A DNA stretch of 64,000 nt. It comes from Billgrantia sulfidoxydans (GTDB taxonomy: Bacteria; Pseudomonadota; Gammaproteobacteria; Pseudomonadales; Halomonadaceae). The notes below the pieces were generated by a model, which saw only the letters and a list, made by a program, of their open reading frames with translations, searched no databases and was not told the DNA's origin. The first letter of the stretch is position 1, and every line of letters begins with the position of its first letter. The stretch is taken from NCBI RefSeq assembly GCF_017868775.1, contig NZ_CP053381.1:930001-994000 (forward strand), given 5' to 3'. Of this stretch, positions 33,587 to 44,050 are shown piece after piece. Both the position numbers and the translations under genes were made by a program.

Positions 33587-34471
33587 ATGGCCCTAGCACG
33601 TTCCCGCAGCCGGCGCCGCCGCACCTCGCTGCCACGCTGGCGCTCTCGCGTCCGCCAGTTCGCCGTCACCCTCGTCTTTGTCGCGGTCGGCAGCGGCCTG
33701 TGGTACGCCCAGGAGCAGGAGTACCGCGACCAGCTGAGCTGGATGGGGGTGCCCGCCTGGGAAAGCCCGACGCCGCTGAGCGTGCACCGCGTGCTGCGCA
33801 ACGACGGCTTCCTGGTCGGCTGGTCCGACGTGCGGGTCAACCCGCTGTGGGTGAGCTACCTGCTGCATGAGGTGGAGGACCCTCGCGCCGGCCCCCGGTC
33901 CGAGTTTCGCCAGGATTGGCGCACCCTGTGGCCGATCGGGGCCGACAGCTACTTCGGCAGCGGCTACGACCGCGGCCACCTGGCGCCGAACTACGCCATC
34001 GCCGCGGTGCATGGGCGGCGTGCCCAGGAGCAATCGTTCCTGATGAGCAATATCTCGCCCCAACGGCCGGATCTCAATCGGCGGCTCTGGCAGCGCCTCG
34101 AGGAGGTGGTGATCGACCACTTCGTGCCGCGCTTCGGCGTGGTGCAGGTGATCACAGGCCCGATCTTCCCCGAGCGCTTCCTCGACAACGTCACCAACCG
34201 GGTGGGGCTGGTCGAGGTTCCCGAGGCTTTCTTCAAGATCGTCGTGGTGCCGGCAGAGACGCCGCGGGCGCTGGCCTTCATCATGCCCCAGGAGGTGCGT
34301 GGCGACGAACCGCTGGACGACTACCTTGTGAGCATCGACGAAGTGGAGGCGCGCACGGGGTTGAATTTCTTCCCGCGCCTGCCCGAGGCGGTCGCCGAAG
34401 CGCTGGAGGGAGAGGTGGTGGCCGAGGGGTGGGCATTAGAGGAGGTGGCGCGCCTTCCTTCTCGTTATTAA
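33587..34471 (+). CDS. DNA/RNA non-specific endonuclease (NUC family), membrane-anchored or exported
   Basis: This 294-residue protein starts with a very basic stretch (RSRSRRRRTSLPRWRSRVRQ) and one hydrophobic span (about 25-39), so it is probably an inner-membrane-anchored or secreted nuclease. The catalytic motif DRGHLAPN contains the general base His131, and the Mg-binding Asn/Gln residues lie in MSNISPQRPDLN (about 153-164). This matches the Serratia/NucA non-specific nuclease family. Possible uses are nutrient scavenging or biofilm DNA turnover. ATG 33587 is chosen over the upstream TTG 33575. The gene is followed by a bidirectional terminator. Confidence 0.92.
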   Translation: MALARSRSRRRRTSLPRWRSRVRQFAVTLVFVAVGSGLWYAQEQEYRDQLSWMGVPAWESPTPLSVHRVLRNDGFLVGWSDVRVNPLWVSYLLHEVEDPRAGPRSEFRQDWRTLWPIGADSYFGSGYDRGHLAPNYAIAAVHGRRAQEQSFLMSNISPQRPDLNRRLWQRLEEVVIDHFVPRFGVVQVITGPIFPERFLDNVTNRVGLVEVPEAFFKIVVVPAETPRALAFIMPQEVRGDEPLDDYLVSIDEVEARTGLNFFPRLPEAVAEALEGEVVAEGWALEEVARLPSRY

Positions 34472-34506
34472 AAAGTCGCTGCGCGAGCGAATCGCAGGCA
34501 CAAAAA

Positions 34507-34531
34507 AACCGCGATTGGTCGCGGTTCTTTT
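34507..34531 (-). terminator. Bidirectional intrinsic terminator (tRNA-Leu cluster and nuclease gene)
   Basis: The stem AACCGCGA / TCGCGGTT with loop TTGG is followed by CTTTT on the plus strand and by seven T residues on the minus strand (A tract 34502-34508). The longer T tract serves the minus-strand tRNA-Leu transcript, and the plus direction can terminate the nuclease gene. Confidence 0.85.
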
Positions 34532-34593
34532 CATTCATCGATTCGCTCTGGCGATGTGTCAGCCTGCATGACGCAATCCGCTCGTAAGAGCGG

Positions 34594-34680
34594 TGGTGCC
34601 CAGGAGAGGACTTGAACCTCCACGTCCGTAAGGACACTAGCACCTGAAGCTAGCGCGTCTACCAATTCCGCCACCTGGGC
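34594..34680 (-). tRNA. tRNA-Leu(CAG), copy 1
   Basis: An 87-base class II tRNA with acceptor GCCCAGG/CCTGGGC, anticodon loop TTCAGGT carrying CAG (reads CTG), a long variable arm and encoded CCA (34594-34596). It is the last of three copies in transcription order. Confidence 0.96.
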
Positions 34681-34725
34681 GCATCATGCCGTTGTCGTTA
34701 TCGCCGCGTGTCCGCGTGTCTGGGA

Positions 34726-34812
34726 TGGTGCCCAGGAGAGGACTTGAACCTCCACGTCCGTAAGGACACTAGCACCTGAAGCTAGCGCGTCTACCAATTC
34801 CGCCACCTGGGC
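34726..34812 (-). tRNA. tRNA-Leu(CAG), copy 2
   Basis: Identical to copy 1 over all 87 bases, with encoded CCA at 34726-34728. It lies 45 bases upstream of copy 1 in the same minus-strand transcript. Confidence 0.96.
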
Positions 34813-34880
34813 GAACACGAGCGATTCGAGCTGACAAAGAGCGGGGCTGCCCGGCCCAGCCATCGTTCCGAAGAAGGCGA

Positions 34881-34967
34881 TGGTGCCCAGAAGAGGACTT
34901 GAACCTCCACGTCCGTAAGGACACTAGCACCTGAAGCTAGCGCGTCTACCAATTCCGCCATCTGGGC
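34881..34967 (-). tRNA. tRNA-Leu(CAG), copy 3 (variant acceptor)
   Basis: This copy is the first transcribed. It matches the other two except in the last acceptor pair: G7-C66 is replaced by A7-T66 (GCCCAGA/TCTGGGC), a compensated change that keeps the helix intact. Anticodon CAG and encoded CCA are unchanged. Confidence 0.96.
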
Positions 34968-34978
34968 AGGCGACGCGT

Positions 34979-35006
34979 ATCTTACCCAATTTATGGCCCA
35001 ATGCAA
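34979..35006 (-). promoter_or_regulatory. Sigma70-type promoter of the tRNA-Leu cluster
   Basis: On the minus strand, TTGCAT (35006-35001), a 16-base spacer and TAAGAT (34984-34979) lie just upstream of tRNA-Leu copy 3. The expected start near 34972 is 5 bases before the tRNA. Confidence 0.75.
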
Positions 35007-35113
35007 GAGCGACGGGCGAAATTCGCCCCGCGCCGGGCGGTTCGGACGGTGTCGGGGCGGCGTTCGTCGGGTCTGCTCCGGGTGGGTCGTGTTGCCGGAG
35101 GCTGCCGCCATGG

Positions 35114-35142
35114 TTGGGCCGAGCCGGCACCGGCGCTATACT
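35114..35142 (+). promoter_or_regulatory. Probable sigma70 promoter of rnr
   Basis: TTGGGC (35114-35119), a 17-base spacer and TATACT (35137-35142) are well placed for a start near 35149, giving a leader of about 95 bases before the rnr ATG. Confidence 0.6.
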
Positions 35143-35244
35143 GCGGGGCATGACAAACGACTCCATTAGCAAGACCCTACGCCCGCGGCCTCTCTCCCGC
35201 GCCCTTCCCGGAACGCTGCCCCCGTTGCCAAGGATGCCCCACGC

Positions 35245-37644
35245 ATGACCCATTGGACGCTCAGCGACGACCCCCATGCCAGCCGCGAGGCCCACAAGTA
35301 CGACAAGCCGGCGCCAAGCCGCGAGTACCTGCTGGCGCGCCTGGAAGCGTATGGCAAGCCGATCACCCACGAGAAGATGAGTCGCCTGCTGGGCCTCGAG
35401 GACGAGGAGCTGCAGGAGGCGGTGCGCCGCCGGCTGGCGGCCATGGAGCGCGACGGCCAGGTGCTGCGCAACCGCGCCGGCGCCTATGCCTTGATCGACA
35501 AGCTCGACCTGATCAAGGGCAAGGTGCTGGGGCATCGCGACGGCTTCGGTTTCGTGCTGCGCGACGACGGCAAGAAGCCAGACCTGGTGCTGCCGCCGAG
35601 GCAGATGCGCCGGGTCTTCCATGGCGACTACGTGCTGGTGCGCATCAGCGGGCGCGACCGCCGCGGCCGTGACGAGGCGACCATCGCCGAGGTGCTGTCG
35701 CGCAATACCCAGACCATCGTCGGGGTCTATCGCGAGAACACCTCCGAGTTCGGCGTGCTGATTCCCGAGAACCCGCGCATCACCCAGGAAGTGATCGTCC
35801 CGCATAGCGCCTGCGGTGGGGCGCGCGACGGCCAGGTGGTGTCGGCCAGGATCGTGCAGCAGCCCGAGACCCGGGTGCAGCCGGTGGGAGAGGTGGTCGA
35901 GGTGCTCGGCGAGCGCATGGATCCGGGCATGGAAATCGACATTGCCATCCGCAGCTACGAGATCCCGGCCGAGTTTCCCCCCGAGGTCCACGATCAGATC
36001 GCCGGGATGTCCGCCGAGGTGGCCGAGCAGGACAAGCAGCATCGCATCGACTTGCGTCACCTGCCGCTGGTGACCATCGACGGCGAGGACGCCAAGGATT
36101 TCGACGACGCGGTATACGCCTGGAAGACCAAGTCCGGGAGCTGGAAGCTGCTCGTCGCTATTGCCGACGTCTCCCACTACGTGCGTCCGGGCAGTGCGCT
36201 CGACCAGGAGGCGATACGCCGCGGCAACTCGGTCTACTTCCCCGGGCAGGTGGTGCCGATGTTGCCCGAGCTGCTCTCCAACGGGCTGTGCTCGCTCAAT
36301 CCGCACGTCGACCGCCTGGCCATGGTTTGCGAGATGAATATCTCCAAGAGCGGGACGATCAGCCGCTATCACTTCTACGAGGCGGTGTTCCAGTCGCATG
36401 CCCGGCTCACCTACAACAAGGTGGCGGCGATTCTCGACGACGACGATCCCGAGGGCGATGCGCTGCGCCTCGAGTATCGCGAGCTGGTCAAGCCGCTCAA
36501 GGAGCTGCACCAGCTCTACAAGGTGCTGCGCCAGGCTCGCGAGGAGCGGGGTGCCATCGACTTCGAGACCACCGAAACGGCGATCGTCTTCAACGAGGAG
36601 CGCAAGATCGAGAAGATCGTGCCGCGCACCCGCAACGATGCCCACAAGCTCATCGAGGAGTGCATGCTGGCGGCCAACGTGGCCACCGCGCGCTTCCTCG
36701 ACAAGCACGACCTGCCGGCGCTCTACCGCATCCACGAGCGGCCCGCGCCGGAGCGCCTCGACAAGCTGCGCCTGTTCCTCAACGAGCTGGGGCTCTCGGT
36801 GGGCGGCGGCGACGAGCCCACGCCGCAGGACTACCAGGCCCTGGCCGAGGCGATCCGCGGTCGCCCGGACGCCGACGTGATCCAGACCGTGATGCTGCGC
36901 TCGATGAGCCAGGCGGTCTATTCGCCGCACAACGAAGGGCACTTCGGCCTGGCTTATCCGGCCTACGCCCATTTCACCTCGCCGATTCGCCGCTACCCCG
37001 ACCTGCTGGTGCACCGGGCGATCCGCTCGGTGATCCGCGGGCCGCGCCAGACCAACACAGTGCTGCGCGCCGAGGGGGGGCCGGTGGAGCCACCCAGCAA
37101 GTGGTGCCCCTACACCTTCGAGCAGATGCTCGAGCTCGGCGAGCACTGCTCGATGACCGAGCGCCGCGCCGACGACGCCACCCGCGACGTGGAGGACTGG
37201 CTCAAGTGCGAGTTCATGTCCGACAAGCTCGGCGAGGTCTATGAAGGCACCATCGCCTCGGTGACCCAGTTCGGTATCTTCGTGCGCCTCGACGAGGTCT
37301 ATGTCGAGGGGCTGGTGCACGTCACCTCGCTGCCCTCCGACTATTACCACTACGAGCCCGAGAAGCACCGCCTCAAGGGCGAACGCACCGGCATGAGCTA
37401 CCGCCTGGGTGACGGCGTCACGGTCCAGGTGGCGCGCGTGGACCTGAACGATCGCAAGATCGATTTCGCCCTCGAGGACGAGAAGCCGCGGCCCAGGCGC
37501 GAGCCGCGCAAGCGGCGCGGGGCAGGCGAGGCGACCGTTTCCCCTGAGCCCGGCGTCGGCAAGGCCCAGGCCGATGACAAGGGTGGCAAGGGCAGGGGTG
37601 GCAAGCGACGTCGTGGCCCGCGCAAGCCGAAGGCGCGTAGCTGA
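35245..37644 (+). CDS. rnr: Ribonuclease R
   Basis: This 799-residue 3'-to-5' exoribonuclease degrades structured RNA. Domain order is an N-terminal helix-turn-helix (about 20-75, YLLARLEAYGKPITHEKMSRLLG), two cold-shock domains (about 85-230), the RNB catalytic domain (about 262-600) with the metal-binding block DGEDAKDFDDAVYA (about 278-291) and SPHNEGHFGLA, an S1 domain (about 655-735) and a Lys/Arg-rich C-terminal tail from about 750. Length matches E. coli RNase R (813). An AAGGA precedes the ATG by 9 bases. The stop overlaps the rlmB ATG (TGATG), the same rnr-rlmB pairing seen in E. coli. Confidence 0.97.
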   Translation: MTHWTLSDDPHASREAHKYDKPAPSREYLLARLEAYGKPITHEKMSRLLGLEDEELQEAVRRRLAAMERDGQVLRNRAGAYALIDKLDLIKGKVLGHRDGFGFVLRDDGKKPDLVLPPRQMRRVFHGDYVLVRISGRDRRGRDEATIAEVLSRNTQTIVGVYRENTSEFGVLIPENPRITQEVIVPHSACGGARDGQVVSARIVQQPETRVQPVGEVVEVLGERMDPGMEIDIAIRSYEIPAEFPPEVHDQIAGMSAEVAEQDKQHRIDLRHLPLVTIDGEDAKDFDDAVYAWKTKSGSWKLLVAIADVSHYVRPGSALDQEAIRRGNSVYFPGQVVPMLPELLSNGLCSLNPHVDRLAMVCEMNISKSGTISRYHFYEAVFQSHARLTYNKVAAILDDDDPEGDALRLEYRELVKPLKELHQLYKVLRQAREERGAIDFETTETAIVFNEERKIEKIVPRTRNDAHKLIEECMLAANVATARFLDKHDLPALYRIHERPAPERLDKLRLFLNELGLSVGGGDEPTPQDYQALAEAIRGRPDADVIQTVMLRSMSQAVYSPHNEGHFGLAYPAYAHFTSPIRRYPDLLVHRAIRSVIRGPRQTNTVLRAEGGPVEPPSKWCPYTFEQMLELGEHCSMTERRADDATRDVEDWLKCEFMSDKLGEVYEGTIASVTQFGIFVRLDEVYVEGLVHVTSLPSDYYHYEPEKHRLKGERTGMSYRLGDGVTVQVARVDLNDRKIDFALEDEKPRPRREPRKRRGAGEATVSPEPGVGKAQADDKGGKGRGGKRRRGPRKPKARS

Positions 37645-38471
37645 TGGCGCAGGGACGCAAGGAGCCGCGGCGCGACAGCGGCCGCAAGAGAGCGCCGCGC
37701 CGCCCATCCAGCCTGCCAGGCGGACTCGACGCGGTGTTTGGCGTGCACGCGGTGCGTGCCCTGCTGGCGCGCGGCGAAGTGCCCCGGGTGCTGTGGGTCC
37801 AGGAGGGCGAGGCGCAGCAGCGTCTCGTCGAGCTGATCGACCAGGCTCGCCGTGGCGGGGCGCGAATCGAGCCGCACCCGCGCGAGGAACTGGACCGCCT
37901 GGCCCAGGAGGCGTCGCACCAGGGTATCGTCGCCTTCGCCGCGCCGCTCGCCTTCGAGAGCGAGGCGGCGCTGTGGTTCAAGCTCGAGGCCTGGCCTCAC
38001 GGGGCACCGCCGCTGCTGCTGGTCCTCGATGGGGTCACCGACGTGCACAACTTTGGCGCCTGCCTGCGCAGTGCCGATGCCGCCGGCGTGCATGGCGTGA
38101 TCGTGCCCAAGGACAAGTCGGCGCCGCTCAACGCCACGGTGCGCAAGGTGGCCTGCGGGGCCGCCGAGGGCGTGCCGGTCTATCAGGTGACCAACCTGGC
38201 TCGTGCCCTGGCCCGGCTCAAGGAGTTCGGCGTATGGATCACCGGCACTGCCGGCGAGGCCGAGGCCATGCTCTTCGAGGCCGAGTTCACCGGCCCCACG
38301 GCGCTGGTGATGGGCGCCGAGGGCAAGGGCATGCGCCGCCTGACTCGCGAGGCCTGCGACGGCCTGGTCAAGCTGCCCATGGCCGGCAGCGTCACCAGCC
38401 TCAATGTCTCGGTGGCCACCGGGATCTGCCTGTTCGAGGCGGTGCGCCAGCGTCGCGGTGTCGGCGACTGA
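37644..38471 (+). CDS. rlmB: 23S rRNA (guanosine-2'-O-)-methyltransferase RlmB
   Basis: This 275-residue SPOUT (TrmH-class) methyltransferase modifies the 2'-O of a conserved guanosine (G2251 in E. coli) of 23S rRNA. After a basic N-terminal extension of about 30 residues come the substrate-binding domain ([14 protein letters not shown]) and the knotted domain with motif 1 [16 protein letters not shown], motif 2 [10 protein letters not shown] and motif 3 [18 protein letters not shown]. The basic extension ([14 protein letters not shown]) is longer than in E. coli. The gene starts in the rnr stop, and the promoter for the S6 operon begins 22 bases after its end. Confidence 0.95.
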   Translation: MAQGRKEPRRDSGRKRAPRRPSSLPGGLDAVFGVHAVRALLARGEVPRVLWVQEGEAQQRLVELIDQARRGGARIEPHPREELDRLAQEASHQGIVAFAAPLAFESEAALWFKLEAWPHGAPPLLLVLDGVTDVHNFGACLRSADAAGVHGVIVPKDKSAPLNATVRKVACGAAEGVPVYQVTNLARALARLKEFGVWITGTAGEAEAMLFEAEFTGPTALVMGAEGKGMRRLTREACDGLVKLPMAGSVTSLNVSVATGICLFEAVRQRRGVGD

Positions 38472-38492
38472 GCCGCGAACCGCCTTCCTGTC

Positions 38493-38521
38493 TTGCAAGT
38501 GGCGGCTCGGATCACTAGAAT
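38493..38521 (+). promoter_or_regulatory. Strong sigma70 promoter of the rpsF operon
   Basis: TTGCAA (38493-38498), a 17-base spacer and TAGAAT (38516-38521) predict a start near 38528 and a leader of about 119 bases before rpsF. The leader could fold and serve the S6:S18 autoregulation known in bacteria, but I could not confirm the motif by eye. Confidence 0.75.
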
Positions 38522-38646
38522 GCAGGCGCCCGTTCCTGCGTGAGCGGGCATTGCCATTTTCGACTATCACCTCCTTGCTTCCCTTGAGTGCCGGTCCGGT
38601 ATGGAGCGGGCGCCACGCGGAAGCTGCCAACCCGAAAGGAGATCCC

Positions 38647-39027
38647 ATGCGTCATTACGAGATCGTGTTCATGGTCCACCCGGACCAGAGCGAGCAAGTG
38701 CCGTCCATGGTCGAGCGTTACTCCAGCATCGTCACCGAGAGCGGTGGCACCGTGCATCGCCTGGAGGACTGGGGCCGTCGTCACCTGGCCTACCCGATCA
38801 ACAAGATCCACAAGGCTCACTACGTGCTGATGAACGTCGAGTGCAGCGGCGAGACCCTCGAGGAGATCGAGAACATCTTCCGCTTCAACGACGCCATCAT
38901 TCGCAGCCTGGTGGTGCGCTGCAAGGAAGCCATCACCGAAGCTTCGCCGATGATGAAGCCGGCAGACGACAAGCGTGCGCGTCGCGAAGAGAAGCCGCGC
39001 GCCGAAGAAACTGCCGAAGCCAACTGA
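38647..39027 (+). CDS. rpsF: 30S ribosomal protein S6
   Basis: This 126-residue small-subunit protein pairs with S18 on the platform. It starts [19 protein letters not shown], has the family block [19 protein letters not shown], and ends with a charged tail ([20 protein letters not shown]) typical of gammaproteobacterial S6. AAAGGAG lies just upstream of the ATG. It is the first gene of rpsF-rpsR-DUF2232-rplI. Confidence 0.98.
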   Translation: MRHYEIVFMVHPDQSEQVPSMVERYSSIVTESGGTVHRLEDWGRRHLAYPINKIHKAHYVLMNVECSGETLEEIENIFRFNDAIIRSLVVRCKEAITEASPMMKPADDKRARREEKPRAEETAEAN

Positions 39028-39051
39028 TCGCACGTACCGAGGAGTCTTTAC

Positions 39052-39279
39052 ATGGCACGCTTTTTCCGCCGTCGCAAGTTCTGCCGTTTCACCGCTGAAG
39101 GCGTGAAGCAGATCGACTACAAGGATCTGGATACGCTCAAGGCCTACATCACCGAAACCGGCAAGATCGTACCCAGCCGCATCACCGGTACCAAGGCCCG
39201 TTACCAGCGTCAGCTGGCTACCGCCATCAAGCGCGCGCGCTACCTGGCTCTGCTGCCTTACACCGACAGCCACCAGTAA
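39052..39279 (+). CDS. rpsR: 30S ribosomal protein S18
   Basis: This 75-residue protein matches S18 in length. Key blocks are [31 protein letters not shown] and [20 protein letters not shown]. The single Cys (FCRF) is a family feature. GAGGAGTC precedes the ATG. No priB-like gene lies between rpsF and rpsR, unlike the enterobacterial arrangement. Confidence 0.98.
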   Translation: MARFFRRRKFCRFTAEGVKQIDYKDLDTLKAYITETGKIVPSRITGTKARYQRQLATAIKRARYLALLPYTDSHQ

Positions 39280-39290
39280 GCCGCGACTCG

Positions 39291-40145
39291 ATGTTGCCGA
39301 TTGCCCGATGGCTGATGCGCGGCACGCCCTACGCCGCAGGCGGGGCGGCGCTGGCAGCGTTCGTGCCCTGGCTGTTCTGGCTGAGCGGCGCCATCGTGGC
39401 CCTGGTCACGCTACGCCGCGGCCTGTCGCCGGCGTTGCCGGTGCTGGTGGCGGCAGCCATCCCCACCGGCTGGTGGTGGACCCAGGGCGATGCCATCCCG
39501 CTGGCCAGCGTGCTGCTGGTGGCGTTGATGGCGGTGGTGCTGCGCTCCCGCATGCGCTGGAGCGAGGCGCTGATCGTCGGCACCCTGGCTACGGCGGCGT
39601 TGATCCAGCTCGGCGTCTTCGTGCCGCCGGGCGGCACCGGGCCGCTGCTGGAGCAGCTGCGCCAGGGCTCGGACGAGATCGACCGCATGCTGGCCGAGCT
39701 GGTGCGACAGGGCTACGACACCGAAGAGCTGGCGTCGCTGCTGATCGGTGGCATTACCGGCCTGGTCGTGCTGATTGCCGCCATCGGCTGCCTGGCACTG
39801 GCACGGGCGTGGCAGGCGGGGCTCTACAACCCCGGCGGCTTTCGCCAGGAGTTCCATGCGCTGCGCCTGGCGCCGCGCGAACTCGCGCTGCTGGTACTGT
39901 TCGGCGTGGTGGGCATGGTGCTGGACCTGCCGTCGCTCTCCATGCTGGTCTGGGTGCCGCTGCTGGTGGCCGGAATGGCACTGGTGCACGGCTTCATCGG
40001 GATGAAGGGTATGAACGGGCTGTGGCTGATCGCCTTCTACGTACTGCTGATCACCACCTGGCCCATGATTCTGATAGTGCTGCTGGTGGCCTTCATCGAC
40101 GTGTTCGTGGATTTCCGCGGCCGTCTGGCCCCTCGCAGCGACTGA
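39291..40145 (+). CDS. DUF2232 (YybS-like) membrane protein in the ribosomal operon
   Basis: This 284-residue protein has about eight hydrophobic spans and sits between rpsR and rplI, the place occupied by DUF2232/YybS-like genes in pseudomonads and relatives. The central hydrophilic part (LLEQLRQGSDEIDRMLAELV) and NPGGFRQEFHALRLAP segment are recognisable features. The function is unknown. It starts 11 bases after rpsR and ends 15 bases before rplI, so it is part of the same transcript. It may resemble transporter substrate-binding membrane components, but nothing in the sequence proves that. Confidence 0.85.
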   Translation: MLPIARWLMRGTPYAAGGAALAAFVPWLFWLSGAIVALVTLRRGLSPALPVLVAAAIPTGWWWTQGDAIPLASVLLVALMAVVLRSRMRWSEALIVGTLATAALIQLGVFVPPGGTGPLLEQLRQGSDEIDRMLAELVRQGYDTEELASLLIGGITGLVVLIAAIGCLALARAWQAGLYNPGGFRQEFHALRLAPRELALLVLFGVVGMVLDLPSLSMLVWVPLLVAGMALVHGFIGMKGMNGLWLIAFYVLLITTWPMILIVLLVAFIDVFVDFRGRLAPRSD

Positions 40146-40160
40146 CAAGAGGTTAACGAG

Positions 40161-40607
40161 ATGGAAGTCATTCTGCTCGACAACATTGGCAAGCTGGGTG
40201 GCCTGGGTGACAAGGTGACCGTGAAGCCCGGCTATGGTCGTAACTACCTGGTGCCCTACGGCCTCGCCGTGCCGGCCACCAAGGGCAATGTGGAAGCCTT
40301 CGAGGCGCAGCGCGCCGAGCTCGAGGCCCAGGCCGCCGAGCGCAAGGCGATCGCCGAGTCCCGCGCCGCCCAGCTGGCCGAAATCGAGCTGTCGCTGGTG
40401 GCCAAGGCCGGTGACGAAGGCAAGCTGTTCGGCTCCATCGGCCCGCGCGACCTGGCCGAGGCGCTGGGGCAGGCTGGCATCGAAGTCGCCAAGAGCGAAG
40501 TTCGCATGCCCGAAGGCCCGATTCGCCAGACCGGCGAATACGACATCGACCTGCACCTGCACGCCGAAGTCGACGCCACCGTTCGCGTGGTCGTCGTGGC
40601 CGAGTAA
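40161..40607 (+). CDS. rplI: 50S ribosomal protein L9
   Basis: This 148-residue protein has the two-lobed L9 plan: N-terminal [19 protein letters not shown] and [17 protein letters not shown], a long connecting helix rich in Ala/Glu/Lys (about 40-80), and C-terminal [17 protein letters not shown]. Length matches E. coli L9 (149). It ends the operon and is followed by a strong terminator. Confidence 0.98.
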   Translation: MEVILLDNIGKLGGLGDKVTVKPGYGRNYLVPYGLAVPATKGNVEAFEAQRAELEAQAAERKAIAESRAAQLAEIELSLVAKAGDEGKLFGSIGPRDLAEALGQAGIEVAKSEVRMPEGPIRQTGEYDIDLHLHAEVDATVRVVVVAE

Positions 40608-40646
40608 GCCGCCGAGTCAGCTTCTAGCTGGCTCAGCAGCGACGCC

Positions 40647-40684
40647 AAGGGGCGCGGGAGTTTTCCCGCGCCCCTTGTTCGTTT
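40647..40684 (+). terminator. Rho-independent terminator after rplI
   Basis: A 13-base perfect stem (AAGGGGCGCGGGA and its complement, 40647-40659 and 40664-40676) with loop GTTT is followed by GTTCGTTTG. It lies 39 bases after the rplI stop. Confidence 0.9.
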
Positions 40685-40759
40685 GTCCCGGCTTTGCTGC
40701 CCCCGGATTTCGACTTAGACATTGGTAGTAATATTACGGTTTACCTTTGCGCCACGACT

Positions 40760-40773
40760 CTTAAACGATTAAG
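40760..40773. promoter_or_regulatory. LacI-family-like operator candidate upstream of the porin
   Basis: CTTAAACGATTAAG is a near-palindrome with a central CG and TTAA arms, the general shape of LacI/GalR-family operators. It lies about 150 bases upstream of a sugar-porin-like gene. A second, perfect palindrome GTAATATTAC lies at 40728-40737. A -10-like TATAGT at 40855 has no good -35, as expected of a regulated promoter. The regulator is not encoded in this window. Confidence 0.35.
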
Positions 40774-40859
40774 TTTTGCCTGGGTCGGGAGCGTTGCGCT
40801 TCAGGCCAGGGGAGCAGGGCTGGCAGGCAGCGTCGTGAAGCCTGTCTGAATCGATATAG

Positions 40860-42425
<1,566 letters not shown>

Positions 42426-42484
42426 GTTCCCAGTGCGGCCCGGCCGCGGCCGGGCCACTGCTCGCGCACGGTTTCGATCCCTTG

Positions 42485-42511
42485 CCGCGACCGCTTTCGG
42501 TCGCGGTTTTT
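42485..42511 (+). terminator. Rho-independent terminator after the porin gene
   Basis: A nine-base perfect stem (CCGCGACCG / CGGTCGCGG) with loop CTTT is followed by five T residues, 60 bases after the porin stop. Confidence 0.92.
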
Positions 42512-42587
42512 GTCGTTTCGAAAGGTAGGGTGGACCCCGGCCATCGGGTAGAATGGCACGGCCCGTCCTCATCAAGGTTACCGCACC

Positions 42588-43976
42588 ATGAACGACACGC
42601 TCGAGCTCGATCAGGAAACCGCTGCGCTCAAGGTGCCGCCGCATTCGCTTGAGGCGGAGCAGTCGGTGCTGGGCGGCCTGATGCTCGACAACCAGGCCTG
42701 GGACAACGTGGCCGACCGGCTGGTGGCGGACGACTTCTACCGCTACGAGCATCGCCTGGTCTTCAACGCCATGATCGGCCTGGCCGAGGCGGGCAAGCCG
42801 CTCGACGTGGTCACGCTTTCCGAGGCGCTGGAAAGGCGCGACCAGCTCGATACCGTCGGCGGGCTCGCCTCTCTGGCCGAGTTGGCGCGCAGTACTCCCT
42901 CGGCGAGCAACATCCGCGCCTACGCCGACATCGTTCGCGAGCGGGCTACCCTGCGCAAGTTGATTCGCGCGGCCAGCCAGATCGCCGACGGTGCCTTCAG
43001 CCCCCAGGGCCGGCCGGCCGACGAACTGCTCGACGAGGCCGAGCGGCTGGTGTTCCAGATCGGCGAGGAGCGACCCAAGTCGGGCGGTCCCATCGGCATG
43101 AGCGAACTGCTGGCCAAGGCAGTGGACCGCATCGACGAGCTGTTCAACATGAAGGGCGAGATGACGGGGCTCTCCACCGGCTTCCGCGACCTCGACGAGA
43201 TGACCTCGGGGCTGCAGCCCTCGGATCTGGTGATCATTGCCGGGCGCCCCTCCATGGGCAAGACCACCTTCGCCATGAACCTGGTCGAGCATGCGGTGAT
43301 CTCGAGCGACAAGCCGGTCATGGTGTTCTCCATGGAGATGCCGGCGGATGCGCTGATGCTGCGCATGCTGTCGTCGCTGGGACGCATCGACCAGACCCGG
43401 GTGCGGACCGGCCAGCTCGAGGACGAGGACTGGCCGCGGCTGACCTCGGCGGTGAACCTGCTCAAGGACAAGCAGCTGTTCATCGACGACACCGCGGCGC
43501 TGTCGCCCAACGAGATGCGTTCGCGGATGCGTCGCCTGGTGCGCGAGCACGGCAACCTGGCGCTGGTGATGATCGATTACCTGCAGCTGATGCAGATACC
43601 CGGCTTCTCCGAGAACCGTACCGGCGAGATCTCCGAGATCTCGCGCTCGCTCAAGGGGCTGGCCAAGGAGTTCGGTTGTCCGGTGATCGCGCTTTCTCAG
43701 CTCAACCGCTCGCTGGAGCAGCGCCCCAACAAGCGGCCGGTGATGTCGGACCTGCGTGAGTCGGGCGCCATCGAGCAGGACGCCGACGTGATCGCCTTCG
43801 TCTACCGCGACGAGGTCTACAATCCCGACAATCCCGACAACCAGGGCCTGGCCGAGCTGATCATCGGCAAGCAGCGTAACGGCCCCATCGGTACGGTGCA
43901 CATGGCCTTCATCGGCAAGTACACTCGCTTCGAGGACCTGGCACCGGACAGTTACGGTGAGGCATTCGGCGAATGA
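42588..43976 (+). CDS. dnaB: Replicative DNA helicase DnaB
   Basis: This 462-residue hexameric 5'-3' helicase unwinds DNA at the replication fork. The N-terminal domain (about 1-125) begins with PPHSLEAEQSVLGGLMLD. The RecA-like domain has Walker A GRPSMGKTT (about 218-226), Walker B LVMIDYLQLM (about 325-334), ISRSLKGLAKEFGCPVIALS and DLRESGAIEQDADVI. No intein interrupts it. Length matches E. coli DnaB (471). The position downstream of rplI is common in gammaproteobacteria; here the porin has been inserted between them. Confidence 0.98.
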   Translation: MNDTLELDQETAALKVPPHSLEAEQSVLGGLMLDNQAWDNVADRLVADDFYRYEHRLVFNAMIGLAEAGKPLDVVTLSEALERRDQLDTVGGLASLAELARSTPSASNIRAYADIVRERATLRKLIRAASQIADGAFSPQGRPADELLDEAERLVFQIGEERPKSGGPIGMSELLAKAVDRIDELFNMKGEMTGLSTGFRDLDEMTSGLQPSDLVIIAGRPSMGKTTFAMNLVEHAVISSDKPVMVFSMEMPADALMLRMLSSLGRIDQTRVRTGQLEDEDWPRLTSAVNLLKDKQLFIDDTAALSPNEMRSRMRRLVREHGNLALVMIDYLQLMQIPGFSENRTGEISEISRSLKGLAKEFGCPVIALSQLNRSLEQRPNKRPVMSDLRESGAIEQDADVIAFVYRDEVYNPDNPDNQGLAELIIGKQRNGPIGTVHMAFIGKYTRFEDLAPDSYGEAFGE

Positions 43977-43987
43977 CCTCGCGGCGG

Positions 43988-44015
43988 TTGAGCCTCGTCC
44001 CCGGCCCCGTATAAT
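43988..44015 (+). promoter_or_regulatory. Sigma70 promoter for the small gene at 44051
   Basis: TTGAGC (43988-43993), a 16-base spacer and a perfect TATAAT (44010-44015) predict a start near 44022, 29 bases before the ATG. The promoter begins 11 bases after the dnaB stop. Confidence 0.75.
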
Positions 44016-44050
44016 GCCGAGCCCCCGACAGTCGATTTCGAGGAGTGACC

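Noticed and set aside
34594..34967. Possible CRISPR-like array of about 87-base repeats
   Set aside because: The repeats are three tRNA-Leu genes with unrelated, unequal spacers. No CRISPR array or cas gene was seen anywhere in the window.
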